From contig CANJXD010000372.1 of assembly GCA_947478535.1 (NCBI GenBank), forward strand, positions 1-5,972: a stretch of DNA of 5,972 nucleotides, in the 5' to 3' direction. Shown here one piece after another: positions 1 to 5,202 of the stretch (the stretch's first letter is position 1; every line of letters begins with the position of its first letter). The notes below the pieces were generated by a model, which saw nothing but the letters and a program-made list of their open reading frames with translations, ran no database searches and was not told where the DNA came from. The DNA comes from Acetobacteraceae bacterium (GTDB lineage Bacteria; Pseudomonadota; Alphaproteobacteria; Acetobacterales; Acetobacteraceae). The position numbers were made by a program, and so were the translations under genes.

Positions 1-167
1 CGCATCATCACATCCGTGCCACCTCCCGGCGCGAAGGGCACGATGATCCGCACAGGGCGGGACGGCCAGGCGGAAGCGGCTTCCTGCGCCCGGGCGGGGG
101 GGACCCGGGACAACGCGGCCAGCCCGAGCGTGGCGGCCAGCGCGTCGCGTCTCCTCAGCATGGTCAT
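1..167 (-). CDS. Bug/TctC-family substrate-binding protein 3, N-terminal part (3' end beyond window)
   Basis: Reading the minus strand from the ATG at 167 gives 55 codons open to the left edge. They encode the start of a third Bug/TctC periplasmic binding protein. The signal peptide has three arginines (RRRD, 5-8), a hydrophobic segment ALAATLGLAAL (9-19) and likely cleavage after ARA27. It is followed by WPSRPVRIIVPFAPGGGTD (34-52), the family's first strand and ligand loop in textbook form. The ATG at 167 is preferred over the one at 161 because GGAGAAG (181-175) lies 7 nt before it; the later ATG would be 13 nt away. The gene begins 16 nt after the hydrolase stop on the same strand, so it belongs to the same operon. 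Only the N-terminus is visible, so its ligand and full length are unknown. Confidence 0.9.
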   Translation of the reverse strand, partial: MTMLRRRDALAATLGLAALSRVPPARAQEAASAWPSRPVRIIVPFAPGGGTDVMM

Positions 168-174
168 GGTCGTT

Positions 175-181
175 CTTCTCC
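175..181 (-). promoter_or_regulatory. Ribosome binding site of the third binding protein
   Basis: GGAGAAG in the short gap after the hydrolase stop lies 7 nt before the ATG at 167. It supports the first of two closely spaced in-frame ATGs as the start. Confidence 0.65.
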
Positions 182-183
182 GG

Positions 184-1017
184 TCATTCGGTGGGGCTGA
201 AGCCATCCCTCTGGGCGCAGAAATGTAGCACCGCCTCCGCGCAGGCGCGTGGCGCGATCTGGTAGATCATGAAGAAGCGCGTCGCCAGACGCACCACGTT
301 CAGGTCTCGCACATGCTCCCGCAGCAGCGCCACCTGTTCATCCCGCGTCGCCGGGAACACGGCAAGCACGGGCGCGTCGATGGCCGGCAGCAGGTGCCGC
401 TGGTCATAGCTGCCGCAGAGTTCCGAGAAGCGGATCAGCGTCTCCACCTCCACGCTGCGGGCGAGTTCCGTGCTGTACCAGTCGAGAAAGCCCTGGCCGA
501 TCTCCGGCGGGAAGCGGGCGATGCCGTTGGTCTGGCGAACCCATTCCTGCACGCCACGCCGGCGCAGCGCCTCGGTCCAGCTCTCATCGCCCAGCGCGTA
601 GTTCTTCTGCACCTCCTGGTGCAGGAAGACGGGGGAGGACAGCAGGCTCAGCGTGCGGATGCGCGCCTTGTCCCGCGCGGCGAGCAACATGCCGAGTGTG
701 CCGCCGAACGCCTCTCCCACATAATGCACGCGGTCGATGCCGGCATGGTCCAGCACCGCCAGCACGTCATCGGCCAGCGTCGCCATGTCGAAGCCGGCCG
801 CGGGGTCGAAGCCATCACGCGATTTGCCGAAGCCGCGCATGTCGGGGCGGATGATGCGGAACCAGCGGGAGAGATAGGGAATCCACCGATACCAGAAGCC
901 GGCATGGCGGCCGTAGCCGTGCTGCAGCAGCAGCCAGGGCGCCTCCCGCCAGGGGTCCGTGTGATCGTCAATGGTGTAGTGCAGGCCGACGCCGTCCCGC
1001 GTCCTGGCAATGGGCAT
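184..1017 (-). CDS. Alpha/beta-hydrolase-fold protein with degenerate catalytic triad
   Basis: This is a cytoplasmic alpha/beta-hydrolase-fold protein of 277 residues, normal for the family. Fold landmarks are the oxyanion-side LLLQHGYGRHAGFW (29-42), the strand and loop RIIRPDMRGFGKS (54-66), the nucleophile-elbow strand VHYVGEAFGGTLG (97-109), a cap region at about 130-210, and IDAPVLAVFPATRDEQ (213-228), which carries the likely acid Asp226. The elbow normally reads GxSxG, but here it is GEAFG with Ala103 (codon GCG, 711-709) at the nucleophile. The position expected for the catalytic His, before the last helix, reads LATRFFMIYQIAP, with Arg247 there. Classical ester, lactone or amide hydrolysis is therefore unlikely. 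The frame is intact with normal codon use, so this is not a decayed pseudogene. It may be a pseudoenzyme, a lyase-like or cofactor-free variant, or a binding protein. It starts 1 nt after the flavoprotein stop, with GGAGG (1028-1024) 6 nt upstream. Confidence 0.85.
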   Translation of the reverse strand: MPIARTRDGVGLHYTIDDHTDPWREAPWLLLQHGYGRHAGFWYRWIPYLSRWFRIIRPDMRGFGKSRDGFDPAAGFDMATLADDVLAVLDHAGIDRVHYVGEAFGGTLGMLLAARDKARIRTLSLLSSPVFLHQEVQKNYALGDESWTEALRRRGVQEWVRQTNGIARFPPEIGQGFLDWYSTELARSVEVETLIRFSELCGSYDQRHLLPAIDAPVLAVFPATRDEQVALLREHVRDLNVVRLATRFFMIYQIAPRACAEAVLHFCAQRDGFSPTE

Positions 1018-1018
1018 C

Positions 1019-2392
1019 TCAGGCCTCCACCAGCGCGGTCGCCGCGTTGCGTCCGGCGATGCGCCCGCAGATCACGCATTTGCCGAGCGAGGTGCCGGTC
1101 ATGAAGGCCTTGCCGTGGAAGCCTCCGGTAATTTCGCCCGCGGCGAAAAGACCCTCGATCGGCGCGCCGAAGACATCCAGCACGCGCATCCCGGTATCCA
1201 CCGTCAGCCCGCAATAGGTGGCGATGACGGCGCTGGTGGAGGGGTAGGCGTAGAAGGGCGCCGTCTCCAGCTTCTTCAACGCGCCGAAGCCCTGCACCAG
1301 GCCGGTACGACCGAAGGCATCGCGCCCCGCATCGATGCCGGCGTTGTACGCAGCGACCGTCGCCGCCAGCGCCACCGGATCGACCTCGATCCGCTTGGCC
1401 AGCGCCTGCAGCGTCGGCTCCCGGAACAGCAGGCCTTCCTCGATGCGGCGCTGGAAGTTGAAGATCGGCACCTCCGGCACCGCGGTATCCATGATGCCCT
1501 GGTCGAGGATCTGGAAGCCCACCGCGCCGGGCTGCGCGAGGCAGGCATCGCCGAGCAGCTTGTAGCTGATGCTCTCATTGGCGAAGCGGTGGCCCGCCTT
1601 GTTGACCGCGATGGCGCCCTTGTAGATGCCGAGCATCGCCGTGTGCTGTTCCGGCCCGGCGCCGGGATGGTTGCCGAAGGTGCCCTTGATGTAGCCCATG
1701 TCGCGCAGCCCGGCGCCGAGCGCCCAAGCGAGCTTCAGCCCCTCCCCCTGGCTGCCCGCGCCGCCGACGCGCTTCGCCGCAGCCTGCGCCGGGGCGAAGG
1801 TCTCCATCATCTCGGCATTGCGGGAAAAGCCGCCGCTGGCGAGGACCACCCCGCCGCCAACCGCCACCTCCACCGCCTCGCCATCGCGCAGCACGGAAAC
1901 GCCGGTGACGCGCTGCGTCGCGGGGTCCCGGTGCAGGCGCGTCGCCTTCGCATTCACCCAGAGCGTGATGGCGGGGTTGGCCGCGACTTCCTCCGCGAGA
2001 ATGCGGATCACCTCCCGCGGATTGGCGGGGTGCTGGCGCGGCACCGATTGGCCGGAGGCCGCCTGCACCGGCCCGAAGGTCACACCGCGATCCGTGAGCC
2101 ACTTCCACGCGTCGAACTGGTTGTCGGCATAGACCTGCACCAGCGCGTCATCCGCCGCGCCACCGGCGACGGCGCGCATATCCTCGGCCAGACGCTCGTC
2201 ACTGTCGCGGATCTGGCGGGCTTCCTGGTCCGCAGTGCGGGCGAAAGCGAAGGACCCGCCGCTGAGCACGGTGCTGCCACCCACCTTCGGCTGGCTTTCC
2301 AGCATCAGCACGCGGGCACCCGTGGCGGCCGCATCGATGGCCGCGGCGTGGCCCGCGAGGCCCCCACCGATGACGACAACATCCCAGCGCAT
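1019..2392 (-). CDS. FAD-dependent oxidoreductase, fumarate reductase/3-ketosteroid dehydrogenase-type (FAD_binding_2)
   Basis: This is a soluble FAD-dependent dehydrogenase or reductase of the flavoprotein family that includes fumarate reductase, tricarballylate dehydrogenase and 3-ketosteroid dehydrogenase. It has 457 residues and no signal peptide. The FAD-binding Rossmann motif GGGLAG is at 9-14, the ribose-binding acid is Glu32 at the end of the second strand, and the FAD loop GGSTVLSGGSFAFA is at 38-51. A conserved GVVLASGGFSRN segment is at 181-192, and the C-terminal FAD motif IEGLFAAGEITGGFHG is at 412-427, followed by TGTSLGKCVICGRIAG. At the substrate domain NKAGHRFANESISY (264-277), Tyr277 appears where fumarate reductases have the proton-shuttle Arg. 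The HGANR-type Arg near the C terminus is absent (HGKAF). Fumarate reduction is therefore unlikely, and alkane-alkene oxidation next to a carbonyl or carboxylate is more plausible (inference). The ATG overlaps the previous TGA by 1 nt; an adjacent in-frame GTG at 2395 is the alternative start. GGAGG lies 7 nt before the ATG. Confidence 0.9.
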   Translation of the reverse strand: MRWDVVVIGGGLAGHAAAIDAAATGARVLMLESQPKVGGSTVLSGGSFAFARTADQEARQIRDSDERLAEDMRAVAGGAADDALVQVYADNQFDAWKWLTDRGVTFGPVQAASGQSVPRQHPANPREVIRILAEEVAANPAITLWVNAKATRLHRDPATQRVTGVSVLRDGEAVEVAVGGGVVLASGGFSRNAEMMETFAPAQAAAKRVGGAGSQGEGLKLAWALGAGLRDMGYIKGTFGNHPGAGPEQHTAMLGIYKGAIAVNKAGHRFANESISYKLLGDACLAQPGAVGFQILDQGIMDTAVPEVPIFNFQRRIEEGLLFREPTLQALAKRIEVDPVALAATVAAYNAGIDAGRDAFGRTGLVQGFGALKKLETAPFYAYPSTSAVIATYCGLTVDTGMRVLDVFGAPIEGLFAAGEITGGFHGKAFMTGTSLGKCVICGRIAGRNAATALVEA

Positions 2393-3201
2393 CACGGTGC
2401 CTCCACCGTCGGATAGACATGTCCATAGTGGGTGCGGATCTCCGCGATCTGATCGGCGCCGGGCGGCGCATAGGCGAGGCGCTTCGACAGGAAGCGCCCG
2501 CCCATCAGGCGATTCATCCGCACCGCCGTCTCCCCCATCTTGATCAACGTGGTGATACCGTTCAGCACCGGCGCGCCGCGTCCGGCGTCATGCACCCCCG
2601 CATCGGCCAGCAGCGCCATGGCGACGCCGCCAGCGGGGATCACCACCTCCGCCCCCGCCTCCACCGTCTCCCGCGCCGCAACCTGGAACTGTTCGATGAT
2701 GCGGGCGCGCGCCTCCGGGTTGGTGAAGCCTTCCTTCAGGTCGAGGATGCGTTCCATCTGCATCCGCCGCGTGCCGGCAAGGCGGGACCGCAGCCCGGCG
2801 CGGTCCACATTCTCCACGATGCGGGCGGTGAACTTCTCGTTCAGCGTCACCAGGGAGAAGCTCGCCCCCATGATGGACGCCACATGCAGCGCTGTCTCGC
2901 ACAGGCCGAGCACGGGGATGTTCGCGATCTCGCGGCATTCGCGCAGGCCCGGATCCGCGATATTGCCGATCAGGAAGGCGTCGAAGCCACGTTGCATCGC
3001 GATCTGCACGTTCTCCATCACCTCACCGCTCTCTAGGTATTCGAGATAGCGGTACTGGTCGGCCACGCCGCCGACCTTGGTGATGCCGTGCAGTTCGACT
3101 TCCGTCTCCGGGTCCTTCACGGCCTCGATGATCCGGCGCAGCACCGGATGATAGGCGCCCCACGCCGCGGTGCGGGACATGGACTGGTACCAGAGCTTCA
3201 T
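2392..3201 (-). CDS. Asp/Glu racemase-superfamily protein B, lacking both catalytic Cys
   Basis: This is a second cytoplasmic Asp/Glu/hydantoin racemase-fold protein, 269 residues from the chosen start. The frame is open farther upstream (ATG at 3270 and 3222), but those starts lie inside or across the end of the preceding gene. The ATG at 3201 has GAGGAA (3216-3211) 9 nt before it and begins MKLWYQSMSRT, a typical first strand for this family. Motifs are EVELHGI (34-40), FDAFLIGNIADPGL (73-86), IPVLGLCETA (95-104), ENVDRAGLRSR (130-140), AEVVIPAGGVAMALL (184-198) and APVLNGITTLIKM (210-222). The first catalytic Cys position holds Asn80 and the second holds Gly191 by motif alignment. The only cysteines are Cys89 and Cys101, and Cys101 lies next to the conserved Glu102. 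It shares the IPV-G--E and NVDR-GL patterns with protein A but differs in both active-site loops, so the two probably handle different compounds or steps. Its stop overlaps the flavoprotein start. Confidence 0.87.
   Translation of the reverse strand: MKLWYQSMSRTAAWGAYHPVLRRIIEAVKDPETEVELHGITKVGGVADQYRYLEYLESGEVMENVQIAMQRGFDAFLIGNIADPGLRECREIANIPVLGLCETALHVASIMGASFSLVTLNEKFTARIVENVDRAGLRSRLAGTRRMQMERILDLKEGFTNPEARARIIEQFQVAARETVEAGAEVVIPAGGVAMALLADAGVHDAGRGAPVLNGITTLIKMGETAVRMNRLMGGRFLSKRLAYAPPGADQIAEIRTHYGHVYPTVEAP
2400..2404 (-). promoter_or_regulatory. Ribosome binding site of the FAD oxidoreductase
   Basis: GGAGG lies in the last codons of racemase-fold protein B, 7 nt before the ATG at 2392 and only 4 nt before the adjacent in-frame GTG at 2395. 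Spacing favours the ATG, which overlaps the upstream TGA by one base. Confidence 0.65.
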
Positions 3202-3210
3202 GGGGCGGCG

Positions 3211-3216
3211 TTCCTC
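3211..3216 (-). promoter_or_regulatory. Ribosome binding site deciding the start of racemase-fold protein B
   Basis: GAGGAA overlaps the stop codon of binding protein 2 and lies 9 nt before the ATG at 3201. No equally good site was seen before the alternative ATG at 3222. The 3201 start also gives the expected family N-terminus. Confidence 0.65.
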
Positions 3217-4183
3217 AGTCATCGAGCTTGATGCCGAGACGTTCGACCCGCGCCCGCCACACCGCATCATCCTCCATGAGGTAGCGCAGGAAGGCGGCGC
3301 GGTCCTGGGTATCGGCGACCAGCCCGTTCGGCGTCAGGAAGTCCAGCGCCGCGGGGGCGCGCACGAAGGCCTGGGTTTCCTGCGCGATGCGCTCGGCCAC
3401 ACCGGTCGGCGTGCCGGGGGGCGCGAGGATGGCAAGCCAGAGATCACCGGCGAGATCGATGCCCTGTTCGCGCAGCGTCGGCACGGTCGGGATGGCGCTG
3501 AAGCGCTGCGCGGTCGCAACACCGCAGATCGGCAGGCGCCCGCCCTGGCCGATGGCGACCGCGACCGGCAGCATCATCGAATCCACCTGGTCGCCAAGCA
3601 GCGCCTGCACGGCCGGGGCGGCGCCCTGGAAGGGGATGTGCTGCATCTCCGTCCGCGTCTCGAACTTCAGGGTCTCCATCATCACCTGGGAGGTGCTGGC
3701 GATGCCCCAGGACGCGAAGGTCAGCGGATTGGCGGCGCGGGACCGCGCGAGGTCCACGAATTCCGGCGCCGTCTTCGGCCCGAGGCCCGGCCGCGTGACG
3801 AGCGAGAAGATCAGCCGCGCGACCGCCGAGACGGGCACGAAGCTCTGCGGCTGGTAGGGCAGGCGCCGATACACCACGGGGTTGACGGAATGCGTATCCG
3901 CCGTCGTGAAGATCAGCGTGTGCCCATCCGGCGCCGCCTGCTGCACAGCCTGGGAGCCAAGAATCCCATTGGCGCCGGGACGGTTTTCCACCACGACGGG
4001 CTGGCCAAGACGCGGCGAAAGCTCCCGCGCCACCCAGCGCGCGACGAGGTCCGTGGCCCCGCCCGGGGGATAGGCCACGACAAGGCGCACCGGGCGCGTC
4101 GGCGCCCAGGCCTGCGCCCAGGCTGCACGCGGCAATGCTGCGATAGCGGGTGTGGCGAGCAGCAGCGAGCGACGTGACGTCAT
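3215..4183 (-). CDS. Bug/TctC-family substrate-binding protein 2
   Basis: This is a second periplasmic Bug/TctC binding protein, 322 residues from the chosen start. An upstream ATG at 4198 would add five residues (MRKHA) and overlap the previous stop as ATGA. The ATG at 4183 is preferred because GAGGAAG (4196-4190) sits 6 nt before it and because it gives a clean signal peptide. That peptide has SRRSLLLA (3-10), a hydrophobic core and probable cleavage after AWA23; it is Tat-like. Motifs are VAYPPGGATD (36-45), VVVENRPGANG (63-73), PDGHTLIFTTAD (85-96), LPYQPQSFVPVS (108-119), HIPFQGAAPAVQALLGDQVD (182-201), IPTVPTLREQG (231-241) and LAPPGTPTGV (253-262). It is clearly related to the preceding gene but well diverged along its whole length, so the pair is not a recent duplication. 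The different loops suggest a different ligand. The next gene's Shine-Dalgarno overlaps its stop codon. Confidence 0.95.
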   Translation of the reverse strand: MTSRRSLLLATPAIAALPRAAWAQAWAPTRPVRLVVAYPPGGATDLVARWVARELSPRLGQPVVVENRPGANGILGSQAVQQAAPDGHTLIFTTADTHSVNPVVYRRLPYQPQSFVPVSAVARLIFSLVTRPGLGPKTAPEFVDLARSRAANPLTFASWGIASTSQVMMETLKFETRTEMQHIPFQGAAPAVQALLGDQVDSMMLPVAVAIGQGGRLPICGVATAQRFSAIPTVPTLREQGIDLAGDLWLAILAPPGTPTGVAERIAQETQAFVRAPAALDFLTPNGLVADTQDRAAFLRYLMEDDAVWRARVERLGIKLDD

Positions 4184-4189
4184 GGCGTG

Positions 4190-4196
4190 CTTCCTC
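4190..4196 (-). promoter_or_regulatory. Ribosome binding site deciding the start of binding protein 2
   Basis: GAGGAAG lies 6 nt upstream of the ATG at 4183. It sits inside what would be codons 1-3 of the longer form beginning at 4198, and it overlaps the TGA of binding protein 1. This favours the shorter start and suggests translational coupling. Confidence 0.7.
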
Positions 4197-5175
4197 ATTC
4201 AGCGGTGATGCGGGCGGTGCGGATGAGCTGGCCGGTTTCGTCCAGCTTGCGCGCGATGTAGTCCCGGAAATTGCCGGGCGGCCCGCCCGCGGGCTCGATG
4301 CCGAGCCCGGCCAGGCGTTGCAGCATGGCGGGCTCGCGGATGCCGGCATCGATGGCCGCGTTCATCGTGGCGATGATGGAGGGCGGCGTGCCGGCGCGGA
4401 CGAAAAGCCCGAACCAGGACGTGCTTTCATAGCCCGCGACGCCTTCCTCCATCGCTGTCGGCACGCCCGGCAGCAAGGTGGACCGCTTCGTCGCGCCAAT
4501 CGCCAGCGTGCGGAGTTCGCCCGAGACGAGGAAGCTCTGCACGGAGGGATAGTTCTCGAACATCACATCGACGCGGCCACCGATAATGTCCGTGGCCGCC
4601 GGCGCCGTGCCGCGATAGGGGATATGCGTCATGTCGACGCCCGCGCGCCACTTGAAAAGCTCACCCGACAGATGCGCGAAGGACCCGATGCCGGCCGAGG
4701 CATAGGTCAGCTTGCCCGGATCGGCCTTCGCGCGCGCCAGCAGGTCCGCCAGCGTCCGGATCGGGCTGTCCCGCCGTACGACGATGACGGCGGGGCTGTC
4801 GCCGACGAAGGCCACCGGCTCGAAATCCCGCATCGGCTGATAGGGGATGCGCGGTTGCAGATGCGGGTTGATGGTGATGGGGCCGGGCGTGCCCGCCATC
4901 AGCGTATAGCCATCCGCCGGCGCATCCAGCACGCGCTGCGCGCCGATGGTACCGCCAGCGCCGGTGATGTTCTCCGCCACCGTGTTCTGACCAAGCTTTT
5001 CCGTCAGCATCTGCGCGCAGAGCCGCGCCAGTATATCCGTGCTGCCGCCCGTGGCGAAGGGGATAACGATGCGCAACGAGCGCGTGGGAAAGCGGTCCTG
5101 CGCCAGGGCCGCGATGGGGGCCGGCATGGCGGCGGCGCTGGCCGCCACACCAAGAAGGGTGCGCCTTGCGATCAT
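4195..5175 (-). CDS. Bug/TctC-family tripartite tricarboxylate transporter substrate-binding protein 1
   Basis: This is a periplasmic solute-binding protein of the Bug (Bordetella uptake gene)/TctC family, which captures small carboxylates or related molecules for TctAB-type permeases. It has 326 residues, normal for the family. A signal peptide occupies about residues 1-25: RR at 4-5, a hydrophobic Ala-rich stretch, and likely cleavage after ALA25. The double Arg suggests Tat export, but Sec is possible. Family motifs are IPFATGGSTD (38-47), AENITGAGGTIG (67-78), ADGYTL (87-92), GKLTYASAG (154-162), HIPYRGTAPA (184-193) and LLPGVPTAMEEG (234-245). The ligand-loop prolines of the usual PGG and RPGAGG motifs are Thr here (Thr42, Thr71), which may affect the pocket. 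The ATG at 5175 is preceded by GGGAGGAA (5188-5181) with a 5-nt spacer. Its stop lies 11 nt before the preferred start of the next binding protein. The ligand is unknown. Confidence 0.95.
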   Translation of the reverse strand: MIARRTLLGVAASAAAMPAPIAALAQDRFPTRSLRIVIPFATGGSTDILARLCAQMLTEKLGQNTVAENITGAGGTIGAQRVLDAPADGYTLMAGTPGPITINPHLQPRIPYQPMRDFEPVAFVGDSPAVIVVRRDSPIRTLADLLARAKADPGKLTYASAGIGSFAHLSGELFKWRAGVDMTHIPYRGTAPAATDIIGGRVDVMFENYPSVQSFLVSGELRTLAIGATKRSTLLPGVPTAMEEGVAGYESTSWFGLFVRAGTPPSIIATMNAAIDAGIREPAMLQRLAGLGIEPAGGPPGNFRDYIARKLDETGQLIRTARITAE

Positions 5176-5202
5176 TGTTGTTCCTCCCGATCCGTCTCGT
5201 TG

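Noticed and set aside
184..1017. Hydrolase gene as a decaying pseudogene
   Set aside because: The frame is full length, with an intact fold signature, a good ribosome binding site, tight operon spacing and ordinary codon use. Only specific active-site residues differ.
313..1104. Plus-strand reading frame of 263 codons opposite the hydrolase gene
   Set aside because: It has low-complexity antisense composition, no plausible domain and crosses two real genes on the other strand.
1010..2416. Long plus-strand reading frame of 468 codons opposite the flavoprotein gene
   Set aside because: It mirrors the flavoprotein almost exactly. The translation is rich in Arg, Ala, His and Gly with no recognisable domain, as expected for the antisense of a GC-rich gene. 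The minus-strand protein has clear FAD motifs.
3170..4177. Plus-strand reading frame of 335 codons opposite binding protein 2
   Set aside because: It is an Arg/His/Gly-rich antisense shadow with no family motif. The minus strand encodes a full Bug protein with a signal peptide.
3444..4349. Minus-strand frame of 301 codons spanning the junction of the two binding proteins
   Set aside because: It is an out-of-frame shadow of both binding-protein genes, whose own frames carry clear family motifs.
3215..5175. Recent tandem duplication of the two adjacent binding-protein genes
   Set aside because: They share family motifs only. Signal peptides, pocket loops and C-terminal halves differ throughout, so any duplication is old or the genes were assembled independently.
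5176..5202. Possible promoter or terminator in the largest internal gap
   Set aside because: The gap is only 27 nt. It contains a good Shine-Dalgarno (5188-5181), but I see no hairpin with a T-run and no room for a convincing -35/-10 pair.
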